Below, in pieces: positions 50,532 to 61,114 of a stretch of 64,000 nt of DNA. A model generated the notes under the pieces. The model was not told where the DNA came from and did not search any database. It was given only the letters and a program-made list of their open reading frames with translations. The stretch comes from Bartonella sp. A05. GTDB lineage: Bacteria; Pseudomonadota; Alphaproteobacteria; Rhizobiales; Rhizobiaceae. The stretch is taken from assembly GCF_026930145.1 (NCBI RefSeq), contig NZ_JANHOJ010000002.1:62001-126000 (forward strand), read 5' to 3'. Numbering within the stretch: position 1 is the stretch's first letter; the number at the start of each line of letters is the position of its first letter. A program made the position numbers and the translations under genes.

Positions 50532-50785
50532 AATGTTTTTTCATAATTAAAAAATTAAGACAGTTTTATCCATAAATCACGTAAAAAATTAGAACCCATA
50601 TTTCTCAGTATCCATTTTTTTCATTATGCTTTTCCGTGGAATTTCTCTCTTCGTTAAACATCCAGTCCCTGATTTTTTTGAGCTGACATGATTACTTTTT
50701 CTGTTCCGCCCTATCGTTGCACGATGAAAGCGACATAATCCATTAGCACTTTATGCTTTTATCCTAGTTAAGTAACAAAGATTCC
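50532..50785. repeat. Copy 1 of a diverged ~250-bp direct repeat
   Basis: This stretch aligns over its whole length with 51479-51725 in the same orientation, with short indels. The best-kept blocks are around CATTATGCTTTTCCGTG (about 50622-50639) and the TTTTTCTG-TCCG region (about 50695-50712). Read on the minus strand it contains coding-like text such as REKFHGKA that is broken by stops, so the unit is probably the decayed copy of a gene end. Together with copy 2 it brackets the small membrane-protein gene. Confidence 0.7.
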
Positions 50786-50906
50786 CCGCTTTTTACTGCT
50801 TAGCGCAAACCTTGTATTCATGTAGATAAAAATACGAATTGATAGAATCTAGAGGAATCAATTAAACGATGCGCTAAAGTGATTGATAAATAAATGAAGA
50901 AAAAAA

Positions 50907-51227
50907 ATGGAAACACTGATACTAATTCTTATAATATTCATGACCGCAATATCCATACTTTTTCTTCCAATGATATGGTATAAGCGGTGCAAACACTTAA
51001 TAAGAATGATTGCATTATTAACGCTCGTGCTAGCAATCATATGCTTGTTCATATGCCTCCTATATGGAAAAGAATTGCTTATTATACCTTCCTTAAATCT
51101 TATAGCCACTTTTATGATAAAATTTATAAAAACATATCCAACAATAACAATAGTGATTGGTGCAATTATAATCTCAATCATCTTACTTATATGGACATCA
51201 AATAAACAGACTGCTTCTCCACCCTGA
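50907..51227 (+). CDS. Small hydrophobic membrane protein, unknown
   Basis: This 106-residue protein has four hydrophobic segments (about 3-23, 31-54, 57-71, 78-97), a short basic loop (WYKRCKH) and a polar Pro-rich end. I recognise no family. Codon use is rich in ATA, unlike the flanking haem genes, suggesting a foreign or decaying origin. The ribosome-binding site is weak (AAGAAAA). An antisense open frame (50858-51313, 151 codons, also hydrophobic) competes, so the coding strand is not certain. It is bracketed by the 250-bp repeats. Confidence 0.5.
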   Translation: METLILILIIFMTAISILFLPMIWYKRCKHLIRMIALLTLVLAIICLFICLLYGKELLIIPSLNLIATFMIKFIKTYPTITIVIGAIIISIILLIWTSNKQTASPP

Positions 51228-51319
51228 TGGATGAAACTTTTGTTACAAGCTTTCAACAACAGATCCAAACTCTTGAAAAATACTAGATCTCTAAAATCTG
51301 TCAAAACTGACATAGCCTT

Positions 51320-51478
51320 TCAAAAATTTTGGAATGCGTTTTGAGATATAGTCATTAAATCTTGTAGATCAAGGCATCTACGTAAGCCCTCGTTAATTCT
51401 GATTCGAAATACATAAAATCCTTTCTGTGCATCCTTAATAAATTTTTGTCTTTTTAATATTGTACCACTCATCTTCAT
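51320..51478 (-). CDS. Short basic ORF, possible gene fragment
   Basis: This encodes 52 residues from an ATG at 51478 (a second ATG at 51472), basic in the first half (MSGTILKRQKFIKDAQKG) with an amphipathic remainder (RINEGLRRCLDLQDLMT). It ends at a TTTTT run; one base less would carry it on for several codons, so a slipped-strand frameshift is possible. No family is recognised. It starts exactly at the edge of repeat copy 2. Confidence 0.3.
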   Translation of the reverse strand: MKMSGTILKRQKFIKDAQKGFYVFRIRINEGLRRCLDLQDLMTISQNAFQNF

Positions 51479-51725
51479 ATGCTTTCATGATTAGAAAATG
51501 GAGACAGCTTTGTTCATAAATCATATAAAAAATTAAAATCCATGTTCTTAATATCAACTCTCTTCATTATGCTTTTCCGTGAAATTTCTCTCTTAAACAT
51601 GCTAGCCACTGAGCTATGATATCAGCTGATGAGATCACTTTTTCTGCTCCGTTCTGTCATTACACAGTGAAAATACAAATCCATCAGCCCTTTTCTGATT
51701 TTATTCTGATAGGGCAACAAAGGTG
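51479..51725. repeat. Copy 2 of the diverged ~250-bp direct repeat
   Basis: Same orientation as 50532-50785. Shared blocks include CATTATGCTTTTCCGTG (about 51573-51590) and ATTTCTCTCTT just after it. Divergence is spread evenly with indels, meaning an old duplication rather than a recent one. On the minus strand the frame with EKVISSADIIAQWLA and REKFHGKA followed by a stop is better preserved than in copy 1. Confidence 0.7.
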
Positions 51726-51898
51726 AGCTAGAGAAATCAATAAATTCAATAATTGCACCGCAAATAATGTGTTAGATCCTTTGGACAGCATTTCCGGTAT
51801 TTTTCTGCATCGGTTAGGCCAAATAATCCATCACAGCGTTTTTAAACTACCCAACGTTTTTACTTTTGCTCTAATTCCACAATAATGCTATCTTTGCG

Positions 51899-52156
51899 CT
51901 ATCTCATCCTTGATGTGTGTAAGATAGCAAGCATCATCTCAGGTTTTAAAGAATCAACACGAACAGTGGCTGGTTGCTTCCCTCGCTCTTCACGTTCAAT
52001 AAAGTATTGATATGCTTGCTTTCGTTTTTCGTTACGTTAAACTAAAGCTCTTTTGATTTGCTGTTGCATCGATACTTTCAGAGTATACAACAGCACAATC
52101 AAGCAAAGGAACATAATCCCTTAACTCTCGTATAAGTCATTAATCTCATTGATGTC
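51899..52156 (-). pseudogene. Frameshifted coding remnant abutting tRNA-Ser, possibly recombinase-like
   Basis: Two minus-strand frames read as one broken protein: 52032-52137 (LRDYVPLLDCAVVYSESIDA) and, shifted, 51899-52036 (KQAYQYFIEREERGKQPATV then VDSLKPEMM and a stop). The leading codons run right up to the tRNA 3' end. The first part faintly recalls the N-terminal DNA-binding region of tyrosine recombinases, and the location beside a tRNA 3' end fits an integrase. The catalytic domain is absent. The family call is a guess; the broken-gene call is stronger. Confidence 0.4.
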
Positions 52157-52247
52157 TGGCGGAGAGGAAGAGATTCGAACTCTCGAGAACCTTTTGAGCC
52201 CTACTCCCTTAGCAGGGGAGCGCCTTCGACCACTCGGCCACCTCTCC
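52157..52247 (-). tRNA. tRNA-Ser (anticodon GCT)
   Basis: On the minus strand GGAGAGG pairs with CCTCTCC as the acceptor stem, followed by GCCA with an encoded CCA end. A GTGGCCGAGTGG D-arm, the anticodon loop CTGCTAA with anticodon GCT (reads AGC/AGT), a long class II variable arm, and GTTCGAATC in the T-arm are all present. At 91 bases it is a normal serine tRNA. Confidence 0.97.
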
Positions 52248-52598
52248 AAGAGAGGTGAATAAACGGTATCAACAAAAAGTTCAAGACATTTTCGATTTTT
52301 TTCTAAAAATCTTAATTTTTCTCTAAGAAAAAAATCAATAGATCAATATTATAAATCATTTTGTGTCTTTTTTACCACATTGATCTAAAATAGTATATAA
52401 AAATGAAGTTTTTTCATATTTTATATCTAGTAAAAATCAGTATGATTGAGTTAGTAAGTGTTAAGCACTTGAATTTCATTTCATTCAGTTACCTTATAAG
52501 TTCAATATAGTAATCAAATTTAACACAGTAATATCGTATTTTCATTCTCACAAAATATTAGGCTACAATAAACATTAAACTACAACTAGAGGTAAATT
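52248..52598 (+). promoter_or_regulatory. Upstream region of the porin gene
   Basis: This ~350-base AT-rich spacer between divergent tRNA-Ser and the porin contains no gene. A TACAAT at about 52563 is a possible -10 element, but I see no convincing -35. AGAGG lies 6-7 bases before the porin ATG. Confidence 0.35.
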
Positions 52599-53819
52599 AT
52601 GAAAATCAAAACCCTTCTTTTGTGTTCTGCCTTAGCTTTTACAGGAATCTCTTGGACACAAGCGGCAGATGTGATGCTTACACCAGAATCAGAATCTGTG
52701 AAATATGTTCGTGCCTGTGATGCGTATGGTAAAGGATACTTCTATATCCCCGGAACAGACACATGCATACGCTTATCAGGTAACGTCCGGGCTGATTTTT
52801 CAGTTGGTGATAACATCGATGCACAAACTGATGGTGAGTTGACTGAGGGGAATAAAACTTATGATGCAGCTTCACGTTTAACACTTGTTTTCCAATCTGC
52901 TTCTGAAACCGAATTAGGAACGCTTCGTTCATATGCACGGATCCACTCACAATGGAGCAATGGAAAAAACGGAGCCAGTGGACAGCTTGGTTCTGCTTAT
53001 ATTGAACTTGGTGGGTTTCGTATAGGTCTTGATAGTACAATTTTTGACAGTTGGACTGGCGATTATGGTAACGTTATAAACGATGGCATCATCAATCCAA
53101 CAGGGAATACTCGTACCAACTTTGTTGCCTATACATTCAACAGTGATACTGGTTTTTCTGCTATTATTGGAGCTGAGCTAGGGAATATTTCAGGTGATAT
53201 AAAAAATGGACGGTATTTTACTGAAAACGATGGGAAAATTATCGAAATTACCAAAGATAATCTTCCAGATAAACAAGTATTTCCAAATAAACAGATAGAA
53301 GGCTATATACCAAATATCCTTTTAGGGATGAAATTTATCCAAGACTGGGGTGGAGTTTCAACAATTGCTTCCTATGAGTCTTACTACCAAAAATGGGCAG
53401 GAAAAGTGCGCTTAGATTACAATGTAACTGATCATTTCAACCTCTGGGCAATAGGTGGTTATAAAAATGGTTCTGACTACTACACAGAAAGTACATCAGG
53501 TGTATTGTCGCTCCAAAACACTACACTCTATGCAAACTGGGGCGGGAAATGGGCTGCTTGGGCTGGTGCAACTTATAAAGTTACTCAAAAAGCAAATCTT
53601 AATGCTCAGTTCTCTTATAGCGCTGTAAAAACTTTCGCAACTTCTGTGAATGTTTCATACACATTACTTCCAGGTCTCGTTATAACACCTGAGCTAACTT
53701 ATATTTCTTGGAACGATGATCGTGTGTCCAGGAATGATGCTGCTAGCAAAAATTACAAATATGCTTTGAATGGAAAGAATGCTTGGCAAGCTATGCTTCG
53801 CATACAGCGTTCATTCTAA
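52599..53819 (+). CDS. Outer-membrane porin, Omp43-like
   Basis: This 406-residue alphaproteobacterial porin has a signal peptide (hydrophobic core about 6-18, cleavage after TQAA near residue 23). The mature N-terminus contains VRACDAYGKGYFYIPGTDTC and IRLSGNVRADF, the conserved opening of the porin_2 family. Aromatic beta-strands follow and the last residue is Phe (RIQRSF), the outer-membrane assembly signal. Bartonella Omp43 is a major surface protein of this type that binds host cells; orthology here is inferred. It is a single-gene unit ended by a clear terminator. Confidence 0.9.
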   Translation: MKIKTLLLCSALAFTGISWTQAADVMLTPESESVKYVRACDAYGKGYFYIPGTDTCIRLSGNVRADFSVGDNIDAQTDGELTEGNKTYDAASRLTLVFQSASETELGTLRSYARIHSQWSNGKNGASGQLGSAYIELGGFRIGLDSTIFDSWTGDYGNVINDGIINPTGNTRTNFVAYTFNSDTGFSAIIGAELGNISGDIKNGRYFTENDGKIIEITKDNLPDKQVFPNKQIEGYIPNILLGMKFIQDWGGVSTIASYESYYQKWAGKVRLDYNVTDHFNLWAIGGYKNGSDYYTESTSGVLSLQNTTLYANWGGKWAAWAGATYKVTQKANLNAQFSYSAVKTFATSVNVSYTLLPGLVITPELTYISWNDDRVSRNDAASKNYKYALNGKNAWQAMLRIQRSF

Positions 53820-53843
53820 TCTTTTAGAATTTCATTTTAAAAG

Positions 53844-53877
53844 CTGGCAGCTTTAAGTTGCCAGTTTTTTGTTTTTT
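53844..53877 (+). terminator. Rho-independent terminator after the porin
   Basis: CTGGCA pairs with TGCCAG (loop GCTTTAAGT), the stem being extended by AAAAG/T pairs, and TTTTTTGTTTTTT follows. It lies 25 bases past the porin stop. It is a textbook terminator. Confidence 0.88.
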
Positions 53878-57381
<3,504 letters not shown>

Positions 57382-57384
57382 AGT

Positions 57385-57582
57385 ATGCAAATATTTGTCA
57401 ATGGTGAAACAGTCCAAACAGAAATAACTTATCTCAATTTACTTCTTAAAGAATTGGGGTATGAAGGAAATTGGCTCGCTATTGCTGTCAATTCTGAAGT
57501 TGTTCCTATGGATGAACGAAGTCAATTTGTCTTACATGAAGGAGATAGAATTGAAATTCTAAGCCCAATGCAAGGAGGATGA
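57385..57582 (+). CDS. thiS: Sulfur carrier protein ThiS
   Basis: ThiS is a 65-residue ubiquitin-like carrier whose C-terminal Gly-Gly (LSPMQGG) becomes the thiocarboxylate that donates sulfur to ThiG. The MQIFVNGE N-terminus and the length are typical. It lies 3 bases after thiO and 4 bases before thiG. Confidence 0.95.
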   Translation: MQIFVNGETVQTEITYLNLLLKELGYEGNWLAIAVNSEVVPMDERSQFVLHEGDRIEILSPMQGG

Positions 57583-57586
57583 AACT

Positions 57587-58360
57587 ATGCTAAATTTTTA
57601 TGATTGTGAATTTTCCTCCCGCCTTTTATTGGGAACTGCTCAATATCCTTCACCTGCTATACTTCGTGATGCTATTCAAAAATCCGGTACAGAAATTGTG
57701 ACAGTTTCACTGCGCCGAGAAACTGCGGGTGGAGAGCATGGTGGACAATTTTGGCAATTTCTTCAAGAACTTGACTTAACAGTGCTTCCTAACACTGCTG
57801 GTTGTTACACTGTTAAAGAAGCTGTTACAACAGCCCAATTAGCACGTGATCTCTTTAAAACGTCTTGGATTAAACTCGAAGTTATTGGGAATCCAGATAC
57901 ATTACAGCCAAATGTTTTTTGCTTAATTGAAGCAGCAAAAATTCTAAACGATGAAGGTTTTCAGATTTTCGCCTATACAACAGATGATCTCATTGTGGCT
58001 GAAAAACTCTTTGAAGTTGGCTGTCGCGTCATTATGCCTTGGTGTGCTCCTATTGGATCAGCCAAAGGACCTCGTGATACAGATGGATTACGTTCTATCC
58101 GCGCTTATCTTCCTGATCTTACTCTTGTTATTGATGCAGGCATTGGGCGTCCATCGCATGCTGCCATTGCTATGGAACTAGGCTATGATGCTGTATTGCT
58201 CAACACTGCCGTTGCTAAAGCAGGTGATCCTGTATTAATGGCTGAAGCTTTTTCTAAGGCCATTCAAGCGGGACGTATGGGATACAAAGCAGGTATGCTT
58301 GAGGCACGCAATGTAGCTGTACCTTCAACACCCATTATCGGGAAAGCGGTGTTTTCATGA
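57587..58360 (+). CDS. thiG: Thiazole synthase ThiG
   Basis: ThiG assembles the thiazole phosphate from DXP, dehydroglycine and ThiS-thiocarboxylate. The 257-residue barrel has the Schiff-base Lys96 in [27 protein letters not shown] and the [12 protein letters not shown] phosphate-binding segment. AAGGAGG precedes the ATG. Its end overlaps thiE (ATGA). Confidence 0.97.
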   Translation: MLNFYDCEFSSRLLLGTAQYPSPAILRDAIQKSGTEIVTVSLRRETAGGEHGGQFWQFLQELDLTVLPNTAGCYTVKEAVTTAQLARDLFKTSWIKLEVIGNPDTLQPNVFCLIEAAKILNDEGFQIFAYTTDDLIVAEKLFEVGCRVIMPWCAPIGSAKGPRDTDGLRSIRAYLPDLTLVIDAGIGRPSHAAIAMELGYDAVLLNTAVAKAGDPVLMAEAFSKAIQAGRMGYKAGMLEARNVAVPSTPIIGKAVFS

Positions 58361-58962
58361 AACTCGACCCTTTTTATCTCATTGTTGACAGTTCTGACTG
58401 GATAAAACGTTTAATTCCGATAGGCGTCAAACTCGTACAATTGCGTATGAAAAATAAAACTACAAAAACAGTAAAACAGCATATAAAATGCGCAAAAAAC
58501 ATATGCGATAAATTTGGAGCACAATTAATTGTTAATGATTATTGGGAAATAGCAATTGATGAAAAGTGCAATTTTATTCATCTCGGACAAGAAGATCTGA
58601 ACAATGCTGACATTCCTGCAATCCGCGCACATGGTATAAAACTTGGCCTAAGTACACACGATGAGCGTGAATTGGATATTGCCATGTCTATTTGCCCTAA
58701 CTATATCGCTCTCGGCCCTATCTATCCGACAATTTTAAAGAAAATGAAATGGGCTCCACAAGGACTAGACAAAATCAAACAATGGAAACACCAAATTGGT
58801 GCGTTGCCTTTAGTGGGCATTGGTGGTTTAACACCGGAACGTGCGATCGATGTTTTGAAAGCAGGAGCCAATAGCACCGCTGTTGTAACGGATATTATTT
58901 TACATGAAAAACCTGAAGAGCGTGTCCAACAGTGGATAAAGGGAACCCAAGCATGGCGTTGA
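58357..58962 (+). CDS. thiE: Thiamin-phosphate synthase ThiE
   Basis: ThiE joins HMP-PP and thiazole phosphate. The 201-residue barrel has QLRMKNKT, the catalytic-site [20 protein letters not shown], and GLSTHDE with GPIYPT and GIGGLTPE. The typical phosphate-binding TxTK is here [13 protein letters not shown], slightly divergent. The start overlaps thiG by 4 bases and the stop overlaps thiD by 10. Confidence 0.92.
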   Translation: MKLDPFYLIVDSSDWIKRLIPIGVKLVQLRMKNKTTKTVKQHIKCAKNICDKFGAQLIVNDYWEIAIDEKCNFIHLGQEDLNNADIPAIRAHGIKLGLSTHDERELDIAMSICPNYIALGPIYPTILKKMKWAPQGLDKIKQWKHQIGALPLVGIGGLTPERAIDVLKAGANSTAVVTDIILHEKPEERVQQWIKGTQAWR

Positions 58963-59711
58963 TGCCTTCTGTTCTTATCGTTGCGGGCACCGATCCAACA
59001 GGAGGTGCTGGCATTGTTCGTGATATAGAAACAACAGCTCATTTTCAAATACAAGCAAGTTTAGCGATCACCTCTGTTAATGTACAAGATGACAACCACG
59101 TTGTTGAGCTTGCCCCCATGAGCGGAAAATTTATTGCCGCACAAATGCGGGTCGCTCTAGAAGCGAATTCCATACGCGCTATCAAAATCGGTATGACAGG
59201 AACCCAAGAAATTATAACAGCGATCTGTACTGTATTAGAAAATTATCCTCATATTCCGGTTGTTTTTGATCCTGTACTTATTGCTTCATCAGGAGGAAAA
59301 CTTACAACAGAAAAAATCATAGAGACTATAATCCATAAATTGCTTCCTCATATTGATCTTTTAACACCTAATATGAAAGAACTTGCGCTTCTCAGCAAAA
59401 GTTCTCTCGCTTCCCATTATGAAGAAGCAATACAACAAGCACAAAAACTTCTTTCATTTGGTCCACGCTATATTTTGATAAAAGGCGGACACATGGATGA
59501 GACGCTTGCTACCGATCGTTTAATTGAAAAAACAAAGGTAACAAATATTTCTGCTCCACGATTGAAAGGAACAATGCGCGGAACAGGCTGCATTCTTTCA
59601 AGTGCCATTGCAGCACACTTAACACGCAATGAATCTATGATTGAAGCTGTAAAAAACGCAAAAGCATATATTCACACATTACTTTTAAGCCATTGTCAAA
59701 AAGATCATTAA
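58953..59711 (+). CDS. thiD: Hydroxymethylpyrimidine/phosphomethylpyrimidine kinase ThiD
   Basis: ThiD phosphorylates HMP-phosphate to HMP-PP, the substrate of ThiE. From the ATG at 58953 (252 residues; AAAGGGA 8 bases upstream) it shows GTDPTGGAGI near the N-terminus, DPVLIASSGGKL, TPNMKELALLS and the GTGCILSSAIA anion-hole motif of the ribokinase-like fold. It closes the operon. Confidence 0.94.
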   Translation: MALMPSVLIVAGTDPTGGAGIVRDIETTAHFQIQASLAITSVNVQDDNHVVELAPMSGKFIAAQMRVALEANSIRAIKIGMTGTQEIITAICTVLENYPHIPVVFDPVLIASSGGKLTTEKIIETIIHKLLPHIDLLTPNMKELALLSKSSLASHYEEAIQQAQKLLSFGPRYILIKGGHMDETLATDRLIEKTKVTNISAPRLKGTMRGTGCILSSAIAAHLTRNESMIEAVKNAKAYIHTLLLSHCQKDH

Positions 59712-60184
59712 AACCTCAACTCATGCTCTTTACTAGCCGTCTACTCTTCCATATATTTAATATTGCACGCACTTTTATTTTATAAAAATAACGAAATCAA
59801 ATTTTTACTGAAAAAATAATCAACGGTTATTTTAATAATTTGATAAGAGGATGTTCAAAATAAATAGACCATTCATTTAGCCATTAGAAAAAAATAACTA
59901 TATATAAAAATCTTATCAAAAGAATATTGAAAACACTTAGCAAAGACTTCCTTTCTTATAAACTTTTCACAACAGATTAAGGAATTATCACATCTCCACT
60001 CGTAAGAAAAAACAATAAAACTCTACTCTAAAGAGCTTTTTCAAAACAATAGAATATATACCTTGTAACGAAAAACGCACACGGCATGCTTACACTGGGA
60101 TTAGAAACAAACATATCATAAAGCTTGAAGAATGCTTTTACCTAGTTTATGCATGAGTAGATTGATCACAAGCAAAAAAATAAG
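59712..60184. other. Spacer after the thiamin operon, no gene recognised
   Basis: This ~470-base AT-rich stretch has no open frame of note, no repeat and no clear terminator. It must include the promoter of the following glycosylase gene. Confidence 0.45.
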
Positions 60185-61033
60185 ATGTCAAAGCAAATTC
60201 AAGGTGCAATCTCATATGAAGAACTGCTAAACTTCTATAAAGAAAGTGGTGCAGATGCTGTACTTAGTGAGACGCCAATTAATCACTTTCATCAATCTAC
60301 ACTTTTAGAGAAAAAATCTGAGTCTTTAAAGAAAAAGTCAATACAACCAGTCAATATCACCCATCAAACACAAACACCACCGACCGCAAAACCACACAGC
60401 TATCCTCCACATAATTCTGATAATGTGCAACCAGAACGATTAGCCATAGAGATAGCAAAAAATGCCAATACACTTGATGAATTAAAATCTGCCCTCCTCG
60501 CTTTTGATGGTTGCTCATTAAAACTGACAGCTAAAAATACCTGTTTTGCAGATGGAACAGCAGGAAGCTCCCTTATGCTCATAGGAGAAGCGCCAGGCCG
60601 AGAAGAGGATATACAAGGAATTCCATTCGTAGGAAAAGCAGGAATGTTACTGAACAAAATATTGGAATCGATCGGCCTAACAAGAAAAGACGTTTATATA
60701 GCCAACACGATTCCATGGCGTCCACCAGGAAATCGCACACCAACACCAAGAGAAATCGCATTGTGCCGCCCCTTTCTTGAACGGCATATTCAGCTGGCAA
60801 AACCTCGTATCCTTATAGCTCTAGGAGGAACTGCTACGCAGTTTTTCACAGGGGTGCAAGGCGGTATTATCCGTATGAGAGGAAAATGGCTAACCTATGA
60901 AACCGAGAGCAAAATTAAAATACCTGTTATGCCGACCTTTCACCCTGCTTATCTTCTACGAACACCTAGCCAAAAAAAGCTCACTTGGATGGATTTTTTA
61001 GAAGTCCAAAACAGCTTAAATAGCCTTTCGTAA
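60185..61033 (+). CDS. Uracil-DNA glycosylase, family 4-like
   Basis: This 282-residue protein has the family 4 signature GEAPGREEDIQGIPFVGKAG (about residues 138-157), NTIPWRPPGNRTP, and the closing THPAYLLR-like motif FHPAYLLR. A ~90-residue polar N-terminal extension is present, as in Rhizobiales homologues. The whole protein has only three cysteines (DGC, NTC, IALC), whereas classical family 4 enzymes hold a 4Fe-4S cluster with four. It probably excises uracil; the cluster is in doubt. Confidence 0.85.
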   Translation: MSKQIQGAISYEELLNFYKESGADAVLSETPINHFHQSTLLEKKSESLKKKSIQPVNITHQTQTPPTAKPHSYPPHNSDNVQPERLAIEIAKNANTLDELKSALLAFDGCSLKLTAKNTCFADGTAGSSLMLIGEAPGREEDIQGIPFVGKAGMLLNKILESIGLTRKDVYIANTIPWRPPGNRTPTPREIALCRPFLERHIQLAKPRILIALGGTATQFFTGVQGGIIRMRGKWLTYETESKIKIPVMPTFHPAYLLRTPSQKKLTWMDFLEVQNSLNSLS

Positions 61034-61114
61034 CTCCTTAACTCTTCATTACTTTAAAAGATAAACGCTTTTTCAATCACTAACTACTCAAAAATATACA
61101 ATTAGGAAAGAATT

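Larger units (their letters stand above)
51228..52156 (-). other. Accessory scar between the small membrane gene and tRNA-Ser
   Basis: This 929-base stretch has no intact gene of normal size. It holds, from right to left, a frameshifted recombinase-like remnant abutting the tRNA, repeat copy 2, and a 52-codon minus-strand frame; these are listed separately. All coding-like text reads on the same strand as the tRNA. The pattern is that of a degraded integrated element. Confidence 0.5.

Noticed and set aside
52678-53040. A 120-codon minus-strand frame
   Set aside because: It is antisense to the porin and rich in His/Gln/Tyr, as expected for a shadow of beta-strand codons.
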